NCBI RefSeq assembly: GCF_029714325.1
Contig: NZ_CP121666.1
Coordinates: 6,355,001-6,419,000, forward strand
Source: Bradyrhizobium sp. CB1717
GTDB lineage: Bacteria; Pseudomonadota; Alphaproteobacteria; Rhizobiales; Xanthobacteraceae
Reading direction: 5' to 3'
DNA: 64,000 nt
Shown here: in pieces, positions 8,603-17,877 of the stretch
Layout: each line of letters begins with the position of its first letter
Position numbering within the stretch: the stretch's first letter is position 1
The notes under the pieces: model-generated
What the model saw: the letters and a program-made list of their open reading frames with translations, nothing else
Database searches by the model: none
Told to the model about the DNA's origin: nothing
Position numbers and translations under genes: made by a program

Positions 8603-9531
8603 AGCGACGTCTCCCTCTGGATCATCCAACGTATGACCAGATGCCCGAGAATGACCGAGCCCACCGCGTAGGCCAGCAGCATGTTGCCGGTCGGATCAAG
8701 AAACAGAAGATTGATCGATTGCGGATTGATCATGTACAGCACGCCGCCAATGATCACGGGCGACAATGAAAGCGCGCGCGAGGAGAAGATGACCTCTCCT
8801 GCAAGCGCCTTGGCACGAGCCGCCAGCGCGACGCGCTGACTCACGGTTTCCGCCAGGATCTGCAAGGTCTCGGCCAGGCTGCCGCCGGATTTCAACTGGA
8901 CGGCAAGCGTCACCGAAAACATCGCGTACTCCGCAACTTGCGTACGCCGGTAGACGGCCTCCACGGCTTCCTCCGGAGCCACGCCCAGGCCAATCTGGCT
9001 GCAAACGATGGCGAACTGCCCGGCCGTCGGCTCCGGCATCTCGCGAGCGATGGTACGGAATGCTTCGTTGACCGGCAGACCGGCACGGACCGTGCTCGTG
9101 ACCAGCTGGATCGTATCCGGCAGTTGCCGGAAGAGGCGATTGGCGAAGCGCCGTTGCTGCCATCCAAACAATCCGCGCACCACCAACACCGCGACGATCG
9201 CAGCCGCAATAGAGACGTCGGAAAGGGAAAACCCGAACGGCTGATTGGCATAGAACACAGCCAGCGCGGCGAGCGCAGCCGCAAGCAGCACATAAATCGG
9301 GTGCACGGCATAGACGATGTCGGGATTGTAGTTCGCCAGACGGTACAGCAGCATCGAGCGGGCGCCGGTTTCAGCCCGGCGGATCGAGGTCAAGCCGGCG
9401 GTCGGCGCGGTCTGCAGCGCGATCGAGAGCTGGCGGTTCATGCGCCGTTCCCGCCCGTCGAGCCATAGCGTGACTGCCGTCGCGCACAGCAGCAGGCCCA
9501 GAACGATCGCAATCACGTAGTGCGGAATCAT
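8599..9531 (-). CDS. tadB: TadB inner-membrane pilus assembly protein
   Basis: 310 residues with an N-terminal membrane helix, a paired helix region around residues 80-125 and a T2SSF domain (PDTIQLVTSTVRAGLPVNEA, ... LQILAETVSQRVALAARAKAL) ending in two more helices. Both ends overlap the neighbours by 4 nt (ATGA): with tadA at 9528-9531 and with tadC at 8599-8602. It is the partner of TadC in the inner-membrane platform of the Tad machine. Confidence 0.92.
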   Translation of the reverse strand: MIPHYVIAIVLGLLLCATAVTLWLDGRERRMNRQLSIALQTAPTAGLTSIRRAETGARSMLLYRLANYNPDIVYAVHPIYVLLAAALAALAVFYANQPFGFSLSDVSIAAAIVAVLVVRGLFGWQQRRFANRLFRQLPDTIQLVTSTVRAGLPVNEAFRTIAREMPEPTAGQFAIVCSQIGLGVAPEEAVEAVYRRTQVAEYAMFSVTLAVQLKSGGSLAETLQILAETVSQRVALAARAKALAGEVIFSSRALSLSPVIIGGVLYMINPQSINLLFLDPTGNMLLAYAVGSVILGHLVIRWMIQRETSL

Positions 9532-11030
9532 AGCTGCCCCATTGCATCGGACCAGGCTTGCTGAAGCCCGTAATAGGCAAGACGGCTCTTGAACTTTGGA
9601 AGCGCGCGGGTCGACTTGTAGGTTCCCGATATACGGCCGTGAGCGTCCTCTTCCTGGTACTCGAAAGCCGCAATGTCGTTCGTGGTAATGACGTCGCCTT
9701 CGAGGCCGATCACCTCGCTGACCTGGATGATCCGACGCTGGCCATCCCGCATGCGTTCGACCTGGACGATGATGTCGAGCGCGGCAACGATCTGCGACCT
9801 GATCGCCCGCGACGGCAGATTGACCTGCCCCATCTGCACCATGTTCTCGATACGAGTCAGAGCGTCCCGGGTGCTGTTGGCATGCACCGTGGAGATCGAT
9901 CCGTCATGGCCGGTGTTCATTGCCTGCAGCATGTCGAATGCTTCGGCGCTGCGGACTTCGCCGACGACGATGCGGTCCGGACGCATGCGCAAGGCGTTCC
10001 AGAGCAGATCGCGTTGCGTCACCTGCCCGGTGCCTTCCAGGCTGGGAGGCCGGGTCTCCAGGCTGATCACGTGCGGCTGTTGAAGTTGCAATTCCGCCGC
10101 GTCCTCGATCGTGACGATGCGTTCGCTGTGATCGATGAACTGGCTCATGGCGTTCAGCAGCGTGGTCTTGCCGGAGCCGGTACCTCCGGACACGAGAACG
10201 TTGAGCCGCGCCCGCGAGGCGATCTCCAGCAATTTTCCGATTGCCGGCGTCATCGAGCCGTTCTCGATCAGGCCAGCCATGTCCAGACGACGGCTCGGAA
10301 ATTTTCGGATCGAGATGCAGGGGCTGTGGATCGAGAGCGGCGGCAGAATGATGTTGACGCGGCTGCCATCGGGCAGGCGGCAATCGACCATGGGACTTGA
10401 TTCGTCGACACGCCGCCCCACCTGCGCGGCAATCTTCTGGGCGACCGAGGCGATGTGATCGTTGTCACGGAATCGCACGGCCACCCGCTCCAGCTTGCCG
10501 CTCCGCTCGACATAGACGTTGCTGGGGCCGTTGATCATGATGTCGTTGATCGTTTCATCGATCAGAAGCGGACGGAGCGGCCCGTATCCGGTCATGTCGT
10601 CCGCGATATCGTCCGCCAGCTGGATCTGCTCGCGACCGGACAGTTCCATCCGCTCGTCGTTGGCGATCCCGTGGATGATTTCCTCGATCTGGCGTCGCAG
10701 CACGTCGCGCGAAACGGTCGCCGCAGCCGACGGATCGATCTGCTCCATGACCCGGTCTCGCAGCGAATTGAGCATCACGGGATGATGGAGGGGCGGTTCG
10801 TTGCCACGCTTCGGCGCGAAGCCCGGCACCGGTGCGGGCGACCCCAGACTCAGGGATGGAGGTCGAGCGGCCGGTGCCGGCAAGTCCGGAGGCGAAGCCT
10901 GGTCTGCCGTCAAGCCCGGCGAATCCGCGGTCGGCAAAAGCGTGCCTTCCGCCGCCTCGCGCAAGCTCGATGTCAGCGCGGACAAATGAACTATGGGCGA
11001 CTCGTCTGGGCGTCTCCCGAACGTTTTCAT
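9528..11030 (-). CDS. cpaF: CpaF/TadA pilus assembly and retraction ATPase
   Basis: 500 residues of the type II/IV secretion ATPase family. A Pro/Ala-rich N-terminal tail of about 80 residues precedes the core. Walker A is GGTGSGKT at residues 282-289; the Asp-box-like [12 protein letters not shown], Walker B region [15 protein letters not shown] and His-box [12 protein letters not shown] follow in the expected order. It powers assembly, and in characterised systems also retraction, of the Flp pilus. The start ATG overlaps the cpaE stop by 4 nt. Confidence 0.95.
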   Translation of the reverse strand: MKTFGRRPDESPIVHLSALTSSLREAAEGTLLPTADSPGLTADQASPPDLPAPAARPPSLSLGSPAPVPGFAPKRGNEPPLHHPVMLNSLRDRVMEQIDPSAAATVSRDVLRRQIEEIIHGIANDERMELSGREQIQLADDIADDMTGYGPLRPLLIDETINDIMINGPSNVYVERSGKLERVAVRFRDNDHIASVAQKIAAQVGRRVDESSPMVDCRLPDGSRVNIILPPLSIHSPCISIRKFPSRRLDMAGLIENGSMTPAIGKLLEIASRARLNVLVSGGTGSGKTTLLNAMSQFIDHSERIVTIEDAAELQLQQPHVISLETRPPSLEGTGQVTQRDLLWNALRMRPDRIVVGEVRSAEAFDMLQAMNTGHDGSISTVHANSTRDALTRIENMVQMGQVNLPSRAIRSQIVAALDIIVQVERMRDGQRRIIQVSEVIGLEGDVITTNDIAAFEYQEEDAHGRISGTYKSTRALPKFKSRLAYYGLQQAWSDAMGQL

Positions 11031-12226
11031 AGCCCGAGCAACCTCCTGAGCCGTCCCTTGCGCTCGCCGGCGACCCCCGTGATCTCCCGCACGATTGGCT
11101 TGAGGTGGCGCCGCAGTGCCGAGACGTGCTTGAGCGCGGGAATGCCGAGGTTGACCGCCTGGGTCATCCCCTTCCCGAGATCAGGAATCACCATGTCCGG
11201 CTCGGCGCCCAGCGCCTTGACGATCGTCGCCTTGGGAAGCCCCCCGGCACGATTGGCGCGGTTGAGCAGAGTGAAGACCCGGTCCTTGCCGGCGATGTTG
11301 GTGACGGCGGTGCGAAGCGCGTGCGCATTGCGCAGTCCCGTCACCTCCGCTTCCAGCAGCACCAGGACGTGACGAGCAAGACTGATCACCGGATAGATCG
11401 AGGGAGGAAACGGGACCGGCACATCGACGACGATGTAGTTGAACCGTTGACGCAGCAAGCCCAGGACATGTCTCACGCCGGCTTCGGTGATGTTGAGCTG
11501 CGCATCCAGTTCCTCGTCCGCGGAGATCAGGCTGACCCGATCGTTGATTTCAATTGCCGAGCGTTCGAGGAACAGCGTGTCCGCACGCATCGGGTTTTCC
11601 AGCGCGATGCGCAGTCCGGGTCCGGGCCGAACGCCCAGCATCACGGCAGTTTCGCCGTTTTGCAGATGGAGATCGAGCAGCGCGACCTTGGCCTTCGTCG
11701 TCTCCGCCAGTTGCAGCGCGAGATTGATGGCAATACTTGTCGCGCCGGCTCCGCCCTGCGCGCCACAGATCGAGATCACGTGCCCGCCGCGATCCGGCTG
11801 GGCCGGCGCCTCGCCGCCAAGCAGCTTCGGGCGTAGCAGATCCAGCACCATATCCCGCGTGAGCGGCCGCGGCAGGTACTCGGTCACCCCGATGTCCATG
11901 AGCTCGCGGTAGAAGCCGATCTCCCTGCTCTCTCCGACCAATGCGACCCGGACATCAGGCGGACAGACGCTGGCCAGCCTTTCCAATTCGGCAAAGGGAT
12001 CATCGTAGCCACTGATGTCTGCGACCAGTGCGAACAGGTCCGTGTCGGTCTCGAGCATCCGCACGGCGTTGCGAATGGTACCGCGTCTCAGCGACAGGTG
12101 GGCGCCATCGAGCCCCTTGCGCAGAGCCGCGGCGCTATCCTCGTCGTTGACGAAGCAGACGATGCGGTCGCGAGTGACAACAGATGGAGCTTCAAGCGGA
12201 TTCACGACTGCCATGTTCATCATCAT
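11027..12226 (-). CDS. cpaE: CpaE/TadZ pilus localisation protein
   Basis: 399 residues: a receiver-like N-terminal domain (about 20-135, including YRELMDIGVTEYLPRPL) followed by a MinD/ParA-like domain. The Walker A region is GAQGGAGATS at residues 155-164, lacking the signature lysine of canonical deviant Walker motifs, which is common in TadZ/CpaE. The family marks the pole or site where the Tad apparatus assembles. Three consecutive ATG codons open the gene; the first overlaps the cpaB stop in an ATGA junction. Confidence 0.92.
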   Translation of the reverse strand: MMMNMAVVNPLEAPSVVTRDRIVCFVNDEDSAAALRKGLDGAHLSLRRGTIRNAVRMLETDTDLFALVADISGYDDPFAELERLASVCPPDVRVALVGESREIGFYRELMDIGVTEYLPRPLTRDMVLDLLRPKLLGGEAPAQPDRGGHVISICGAQGGAGATSIAINLALQLAETTKAKVALLDLHLQNGETAVMLGVRPGPGLRIALENPMRADTLFLERSAIEINDRVSLISADEELDAQLNITEAGVRHVLGLLRQRFNYIVVDVPVPFPPSIYPVISLARHVLVLLEAEVTGLRNAHALRTAVTNIAGKDRVFTLLNRANRAGGLPKATIVKALGAEPDMVIPDLGKGMTQAVNLGIPALKHVSALRRHLKPIVREITGVAGERKGRLRRLLGL

Positions 12227-13167
12227 CGCTTCTCCGCCGAATTGCCAGAGCCTGCCGATACGGCGGCCTGACGCGCAACTTCCGGCACTCCGTCGCAGTT
12301 GACGCTTGCGACGCCCGTGACCTGCTTCCTGACCGTGAACTGCTTGGCTTCACCGCCAGAATAGAGCACCACTGCAGTGGTCTGGCCGGCAAGGGCGTTC
12401 TGGCGGGCGAGTTCCGGCGACACATCGCAGCTCGACATGACGCCAGCATCGGCACTATCGCGCTTGTCGACGGCGGCCCTGACCGAAAGCGAGAGCTTTC
12501 CGAGTTGCTTGGCAACCGTGATTCTCTGCACCTGCTCGGGCGTGAGCTCCAGCGACACCGTCTGGGCGGGCTTGCCCATAGAGGTGGCGATGCCTCGCCC
12601 GCCCTGCGCGATTTCCTGGTCGATCGCGATGATCCGGACGTTGCGGAGAACGGTTTCCGTCAGCGCGCGACGTGAGGGGTCCGCCTTCTCGAACAGCTGG
12701 GTCAGCAGGACGTCCACTTGATCGCCCGGCCTGATCAGACCCGACACGCCGGACTCTTCGTCAACCCTGATGCTGATGGCGCGGCTGTCGGGCGCCAGCA
12801 CACTCGCGAGGAAACCCCGATCCTGAGGGCGCACAATGTCCTGCAGAGTGATCGGATTGCCGGCCTCGACGAACTTGCGCACGAGCGAACCGGCAAGCGA
12901 CGCCTTGGCGTCGGGCGTTTCCAGGATCGCATCCGCCGGAATCTGATGAGCCTGCACCGAGCGCACTGCGAAATCCTCGTCACGGGCCAGGGTACCCCGC
13001 GGCAACGGCCGCGCCGCGACATAGTATCCCACGACTTTTGCGACCGGCTCCACAACTTCGGTCGTCGCCGTTGCCTTGGGCGTGCTCAGGTTGAGGGCGA
13101 TGAGGCCCAGCGCAGTGATCGCGAGAACCAACACCGCAATAATCGAAAGCCGCAAAGCCGATGACAT
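12223..13167 (-). CDS. cpaB: CpaB/RcpC pilus assembly protein with SAF domain
   Basis: 314 residues with an N-terminal membrane anchor (SIIAVLVLAITALGLIALNL) and an SAF-type domain (YYVAARPLPRGTLARDEDF, then IPADAILE) followed by the CpaB-specific region (ISIRVDEESGVSGLIRPGDQVDVLL). CpaB/RcpC is a periplasmic, membrane-anchored component of Tad systems often encoded next to the secretin; here cpaE follows instead. Two cysteines lie in the C-terminal third. It is separated from cpaA by one base. Confidence 0.92.
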   Translation of the reverse strand: MSSALRLSIIAVLVLAITALGLIALNLSTPKATATTEVVEPVAKVVGYYVAARPLPRGTLARDEDFAVRSVQAHQIPADAILETPDAKASLAGSLVRKFVEAGNPITLQDIVRPQDRGFLASVLAPDSRAISIRVDEESGVSGLIRPGDQVDVLLTQLFEKADPSRRALTETVLRNVRIIAIDQEIAQGGRGIATSMGKPAQTVSLELTPEQVQRITVAKQLGKLSLSVRAAVDKRDSADAGVMSSCDVSPELARQNALAGQTTAVVLYSGGEAKQFTVRKQVTGVASVNCDGVPEVARQAAVSAGSGNSAEKR

Positions 13168-13168
13168 A

Positions 13169-13675
13169 TCAAAAACCCCTGTTCAAAATCGCTCCGATAC
13201 CGCCGCAGGCTATGGCGACTCCATAAGGAAGCGGCGCACGCCGCAAATGACGCCAGCGCTCGACTGCATAGACGCGGCGCGGCACCGATGATCCGACCGG
13301 CGCTACTCCGGGATGAGGCAAGCTCCGCATCATCACGTGCACCACGGCAAGAACGCCGCCCGCCAAAGCCGTGATCGTCAGCAGCTGAATGACGCCCATC
13401 CACGGCAGACCAAGCGCCAGCGCGACCAGCAACTTGACATCGCCACCGCCGATCAATCCGTGCTGGTAGACAATAAACAGCACCATAAACAGAACCGTCG
13501 CAATGAAGAGCGACCCGGCGATGCCGGCAGGATCGGTCAAATGAGCGGCCATCCCAAGGACCGCCAGGGTTAGACAAATCTCATTGCTGATGAGGCGTGT
13601 CGCAACGTCCATGGTGGCGACATAGAGAAGCAGCAGGATCTGCAGAATCGAGGCTATGGAGACAATCCAACTCAT
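13169..13675 (-). CDS. cpaA: CpaA/TadV prepilin peptidase
   Basis: ATG at 13675 is preferred (MSWIVSIAS); an in-frame start three codons upstream is possible. The protein has about 168 residues and six hydrophobic segments and belongs to peptidase family A24. Both catalytic aspartates are visible: Asp-23 in YVATMDVATR and Asp-79 in the GGGD motif. The N-terminal methylase domain of long prepilin peptidases is absent, as in TadV/CpaA. It should cleave the two Flp prepilins and the TadE-like pseudopilins after their conserved glycine. Confidence 0.93.
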   Translation of the reverse strand: MSWIVSIASILQILLLLYVATMDVATRLISNEICLTLAVLGMAAHLTDPAGIAGSLFIATVLFMVLFIVYQHGLIGGGDVKLLVALALGLPWMGVIQLLTITALAGGVLAVVHVMMRSLPHPGVAPVGSSVPRRVYAVERWRHLRRAPLPYGVAIACGGIGAILNRGF

Positions 13676-13879
13676 CAGGCACAAACCCCAAGCACGTCTG
13701 ATAAAGCGGCCTTAAAGAGCCCCAATTAGACGGGCCACGGCGGCCGTATAAAACAATACAAATCGCAGTGGCCTATGGCGGCCCGTTAATGCAACCGCGA
13801 TGGACGAACGCTAACTGGAAAAATATGTGGTCAGCGTCCGATCCACCATCGCGTGGAACTCACTTAAGCAAGCGCCATG

Positions 13880-14092
13880 CTACCCGGCGGCAGCGATGAC
13901 CTTCGCAGAGATGCTAGAAATCGCGCTGCTCAGGGCAGCTGAGATCGGACCGCTTCCGCCGGCGCCGAACGCAAGACCGACCGCGGCGACGATACAAGCG
14001 GCAACGATGACGTACTCAAACGACACCACGCCGCTCTCGTTCTCGCGAAGACGCTTCAGAGCTTCACTGACTTCGACAAAATGCCTCAACAC
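13880..14092 (-). CDS. flp: Flp-type prepilin (second copy)
   Basis: 70 residues. The leader ends SG and is followed by VVSFEYVIVAAC, giving the Flp cleavage site with Glu at +5 and Tyr at +6, then a hydrophobic helix and a Gly/Ser-rich short tail (AGGSGPISAALSSAISSIS). Start is GTG at 14092 with GAGGTG six to seven bases upstream. Identical over most of the mature region to the pilin at 14326-14538, showing a tandem duplication. Mature product is the structural subunit of the Flp/Tad pilus. Confidence 0.93.
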   Translation of the reverse strand: MLRHFVEVSEALKRLRENESGVVSFEYVIVAACIVAAVGLAFGAGGSGPISAALSSAISSISAKVIAAAG

Positions 14093-14325
14093 GTGACACC
14101 TCTTCAGTTGAGTTCAGCGCCCTGGCCGACCCGGTTCGGAACGAACGACGTCAGCCCGCACCGTCCATACATCGCCCTATCGGAATGTCTGCCGACGAGG
14201 TCTCTAGCGGTAGACTGGTTGGTGGCACAATCGGTTCAACTGAGATGGCCACGAAGCAGTCGCACTGGAGGCAAAGAAGACAGGGCCACGATCCACCGAC
14301 CCCGTCTTCTCGTCCAATCGATCGC
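14093..14325. other. spacer between the two pilin genes
   Basis: 233 bp with no supported gene. It contains the ribosome-binding site of the downstream pilin. No clear rho-independent terminator is present between the two pilins, so read-through transcription is possible. Confidence 0.4.
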
Positions 14326-14538
14326 TCAGCCGACCGCAGAAATGACCTTGGCGGAGATGCTCGAGATCGCACTGCTCAGGGCGCTCGAGATCGGACCGCT
14401 TCCGCCGGCACCGAACGCAAGGCCAACCGCAGCGACGATGCAAGCGGCGACAATCACGTATTCAAACGACACCACGCCGCCGTTGTCGGAGCGCAGGCGC
14501 TTCACAGCTTCCGTGGTCTTGATGTAAAGCTTCAACAT
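14326..14538 (-). CDS. flp: Flp-type prepilin (first copy)
   Basis: 70 residues; ATG at 14538 with AAGGAA about nine bases upstream. Leader MLKLYIKTTEAVKRLRSDNGG, cleavage expected after the second Gly, mature start VVSFEYVIVAAC. The mature part is nearly identical to the second pilin; the leaders differ (TTEAVKRLRSDNGG versus SEALKRLRENESG). It is the first gene of the Tad locus in transcription order, so the roughly 520 bp upstream probably hold the main promoter. Which copy is the major subunit cannot be told from sequence, though the ATG start and stronger ribosome-binding site favour this one. Confidence 0.93.
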   Translation of the reverse strand: MLKLYIKTTEAVKRLRSDNGGVVSFEYVIVAACIVAAVGLAFGAGGSGPISSALSSAISSISAKVISAVG

Positions 14539-15058
14539 GGGAAATTCCTTTTACAAAGATGAATACTGAAGCGTACGTCGGCCGATCAGAGCCTGAGCCA
14601 ACGATTTAAATTTTATATACCGACGTAAATGTTTGTCACGTGGTAATCCTTCATTAACCTTACTCCAGAAGGGCTAGTCCTGTAGTCTTACGGTGATTGG
14701 AGCTATAAAAGAGGCTGATTTTGCCGCTTTTCGTCGCACCTAACCTGTCAGCGAGGCCTCACCTCGCAAGCCTCGACGTTGCGCTTGCCCCGTAAAAGAA
14801 CCGTCAGCGGCATTGCCGGATCATATTTACTCGCTTAATTTTCATATATTCCGAATTCCACCGCGTCGGATCCACCTGCAAGGATCGGATTTTCCGATTC
14901 AATGCGCTGACCATGACTGGCGTACGGGTGCATGAACCTGGGAAAAAAGTCCGCAACGGCAATATAATACCGTTAATGGCGACGATGAACGCGCCATTGC
15001 CGGGCGGCGATCGACGATCCTTGCTCGGCCAACATTCACCTCGGGCTGCAGATGCCCG
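14539..15058. promoter_or_regulatory. upstream region of the pilin/Tad operon
   Basis: About 520 bp without a supported gene, noticeably AT-rich around 14610-14660 (TTTAAATTTTATATA and a CATTAACC box), unlike the surrounding coding DNA. This is the likely promoter region of the Tad locus. A 6-bp inverted repeat (CGAGGC / GCCTCG) occurs around 14752-14775. No full CtrA site (TTAA-N7-TTAA) was found here although pilin promoters of related bacteria often have one. Confidence 0.45.
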
Positions 15059-16552
15059 CTATTTCGGAGTAGCTACGCTTTCTGCACGCGTACGCCGAAC
15101 GTGGACGACAGCCACGTTGTCCGAATAAACGCGCTCCCATTCAGGCAATCGGTCGAGCAGGCCGACAGCCGGGGTCGTAGGGAAAAGCAGTGTTGAATCG
15201 ATTTTGTACTCATCGAGCAACTTGATGAAATCCGGCAGATCCTCGAGCGAGGTTACGCGCATATAGCGGCTGATAAACTCCGGACCATATAGTTCGGCGC
15301 GCGAATCGATGAACGTCGGCATGCGCTGGAAGATCAAATATCCGCCGAAGTAGTAATCATTCAGGACGCGATCTGCCTTTAGCTCCTTGAGCTTCTCCAC
15401 GGCAGCACCCGGAACAAGCGGAAGCGATCGATCCTTCGCCACAACGATCACACCGGTCGCGATCGATAAGGCCACAAAAAACGTGATGACATGCGTCGTC
15501 CTCGCCGGAATCGCTTTCCGGTGTTCCTGCCGCAAGACATGCTGTGCCAATGGGCCGGCAATCAGGAATGGCGCAACCATCGCGAAAACGTCGACATACC
15601 GCTGGTGAGCGAGAGTTTCGTAGACGAGCGCGAGCAGCGCAGCCATCCTGAGAAAAGGCAGCTTAAACCCGCTGTAGAGCGCGTAGGCAGCACCACCGAG
15701 CAGGCAAATTGTAAACGGGTGCAGAGAGCCGAAATCTATCGGCCTCCACTCGCCAATTGTTGCGAGGATCGGCCCGAGCCTCAAGATCCGTGTTGTAACC
15801 AGGATGGACTCGACCCCATACGGGGTCACACAGCCGGCCCCGAGCGCCAACACCCCAAATCGGAACCAATGCAGCGCGACCGTCATGCGGGACGACTTGT
15901 CCGCGTTCCAAACCGCCTCAAGGGCAAACGGAGCGATCAGGGCCACGCCCAACGTGAAGCTGCCATGGAGATTCGCCCATAGCGTGATGATCAGAACATA
16001 GGACAATGGAGGCGCCCGTCGCGTCTCGGTCGCCCGAAGCAAACCGTCGACCCACAGCACCATCAGTGGAAAAATCAATACATGCGGCCGGGCCAGGACG
16101 TGGTGCACCGTCATGACTATGCCGGCACTCACCAGGATCATGACCGGTACGTTCGACAGTCTTTTGAGGAGACAACGGGCAAGCAGGAAGAACGCTGTAG
16201 AGGCCGCGAACGCAGCTAGAAGCGCAGGGCCCAGCCACCCCGCCAATTTGAATGCAAGAAAATAGAGGACTTCTGACAACCACGCGCTGGTGATCCAGGG
16301 CGCGCCGTGCTTCGTAAAAGAAAAGGGATCAACGTGAGGTACGGCACGATGATCAACAATCCATTCGCCGACCACAACGTGCCAATAGGTGTCGGCATCC
16401 CGTAGTACCTCGCCGATCTTGCCGACGAGAATCAAATAGGCCGTGGTGGCGAGGATCAACGGCAGCCAGGCCCGAAGATGATCACTGCTCGGAATGCTCT
16501 CTGTCTGTCCGCTATTCGCATCCATCTGTTGCGAACCAATGCTTAACGACAT
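15059..16552 (-). CDS. polytopic membrane protein, GT-C-like, unknown substrate
   Basis: 497 residues with about ten to eleven membrane helices and a soluble C-terminal domain of about 100 residues (LKADRVLNDYYFGGYLIF ... WERVYSDNVAVVHVR). The first loop carries DADTYWHVVVGEWIVDH, an acidic/aromatic motif resembling the first periplasmic loop of GT-C glycosyltransferases; together with helix pattern this suggests a membrane glycosyltransferase, but no family assignment is certain. Met-10 is an alternative start. It diverges from the acyltransferase gene with 143 bp between them. Confidence 0.75.
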   Translation of the reverse strand: MSLSIGSQQMDANSGQTESIPSSDHLRAWLPLILATTAYLILVGKIGEVLRDADTYWHVVVGEWIVDHRAVPHVDPFSFTKHGAPWITSAWLSEVLYFLAFKLAGWLGPALLAAFAASTAFFLLARCLLKRLSNVPVMILVSAGIVMTVHHVLARPHVLIFPLMVLWVDGLLRATETRRAPPLSYVLIITLWANLHGSFTLGVALIAPFALEAVWNADKSSRMTVALHWFRFGVLALGAGCVTPYGVESILVTTRILRLGPILATIGEWRPIDFGSLHPFTICLLGGAAYALYSGFKLPFLRMAALLALVYETLAHQRYVDVFAMVAPFLIAGPLAQHVLRQEHRKAIPARTTHVITFFVALSIATGVIVVAKDRSLPLVPGAAVEKLKELKADRVLNDYYFGGYLIFQRMPTFIDSRAELYGPEFISRYMRVTSLEDLPDFIKLLDEYKIDSTLLFPTTPAVGLLDRLPEWERVYSDNVAVVHVRRTRAESVATPK

Positions 16553-16695
16553 GATTAGCGTCCTTGAAAGCCAATCATTGTCATCTTAGGCTGCTGGAAG
16601 CAACGTTAAGTATTTAAACTGATTAATCGCCCCGCCATCGTCATCGATATCGGCAGATGGATCGCGTGGCCTGACGATACCGCAGGAAGGGCTGA

Positions 16696-17823
16696 ATGGA
16701 GTCCGGGGAGACTTGGAGGAGCGGCCCGCGGCCGGAGCTGAGGGCGCTGACAGGACTTCGCGGGGTCGCGGCTGCGGTGGTGGCTCTAGCACACTTCCGC
16801 CCGCCACTCCCCTATAGTGCCGAACTGTTCCTCATGTGGGAAAACGCTGCGGTCGACCTGTTCTTCTGCCTCAGCGGCTTCACGCTGTCGTACGTATACC
16901 GCCGGGAGAACTTTCAGTTTTCCAGCTATCTCCTGGCTCGGATCGCTCGTATCTATCCTTTGTACTTCATCACGCTGATCCTCATCGGCGGAGCATACAT
17001 CTGGCCGACGATAGTCAATCCAACGACGTATCCCACCGCAATGGCCACCAACGATTTCTTGCGACAGGTGCTTCTTCTGAACTCGTGGCCCGCAATAGGT
17101 TCTGGAGTACACTGGAACTTCCCGGCCTGGTCGATCTCCGTCGAGTGGTTTTGTTATCTCCTGCTGTTTCCCCTGCTGCTGCTTAAAAAACCGCCGCGAT
17201 CGGAAAACTTCAAACTCATCTGCTTCATTGGATTGTCAGCTATCTCCTACGCGCTTTTCATGATTTGCTTCGACAGGCGCATAATGAATGCGGAGATCTA
17301 CGCGGCAAAAAGCCAATGGAGCTATTTGGTCAACGTGATCCGTGGAATTGTGGGATTCACAGCCGGATGGATTGCCTTTTCCAGCTTTGAGGAGAAGGAC
17401 GATCTCTACCGGCTCTGCACAAGATTTTCCACCGGGCTCTGGCTGGGTTTCCTTACCGTTCTCGTCTTGTGGTACTTGGTCGGTGTTCCCTCCCAGATGC
17501 TGGTATTCCTCTTTCCCTTCGTGGTGCTGGCCGCGACGGACTCCACCTCGACCATGTCGCGCGTACTCGGATCAGGAGCGCTGCACTTTCTAGGCGTGAT
17601 TTCCTATTCGATCTATCTGACGCACTTTGTCGTTATCATCTTTATCGGATTTATCATTGCATTGAGCGCGCCCGATACCCTGTCAATCTGGATCTACGCC
17701 CTGCTGGTCGGGACAACGTTTGTCATCTCAACCGGCACCTATTTCGCCATCGAGAGGCCGGCGCGTAACGCCATACGAGGCTTTCGCCGCCGATTCGAAA
17801 AACAACTGCAAGTACCCCGATGA
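16696..17823 (+). CDS. acyltransferase family 3 membrane protein (OafA/ExoZ-like)
   Basis: 375 residues. The N-terminal pattern ELRALTGLRGVAAAVVALAHF contains the family's catalytic-type histidine, followed by the AVDLFFCLSGFTLSYVY segment and RIYPLYF, all hallmarks of acyltransferase 3 proteins. About ten membrane helices. Such enzymes transfer acyl groups, often acetyl, to extracellular polysaccharides or lipopolysaccharide. Start ATG at 16696 has AGGAAGGG upstream. The target glycan is unknown; the gene lies next to a GT87 protein rather than in the exopolysaccharide cluster 38 kb away. Confidence 0.88.
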   Translation: MESGETWRSGPRPELRALTGLRGVAAAVVALAHFRPPLPYSAELFLMWENAAVDLFFCLSGFTLSYVYRRENFQFSSYLLARIARIYPLYFITLILIGGAYIWPTIVNPTTYPTAMATNDFLRQVLLLNSWPAIGSGVHWNFPAWSISVEWFCYLLLFPLLLLKKPPRSENFKLICFIGLSAISYALFMICFDRRIMNAEIYAAKSQWSYLVNVIRGIVGFTAGWIAFSSFEEKDDLYRLCTRFSTGLWLGFLTVLVLWYLVGVPSQMLVFLFPFVVLAATDSTSTMSRVLGSGALHFLGVISYSIYLTHFVVIIFIGFIIALSAPDTLSIWIYALLVGTTFVISTGTYFAIERPARNAIRGFRRRFEKQLQVPR

Positions 17824-17877
17824 GATCATGATGTAGCAAACGCCTTGCCAAATACATCTTGCGCATGGATTTTCACC

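Noticed and set aside
14217..14240. TGGCAC followed by AATCGGTTC between the pilins as a possible sigma-54 promoter
   Set aside because: The -12 element should be TTGC at fixed spacing; GTTC does not fit, and the orientation is opposite to the pilin genes.
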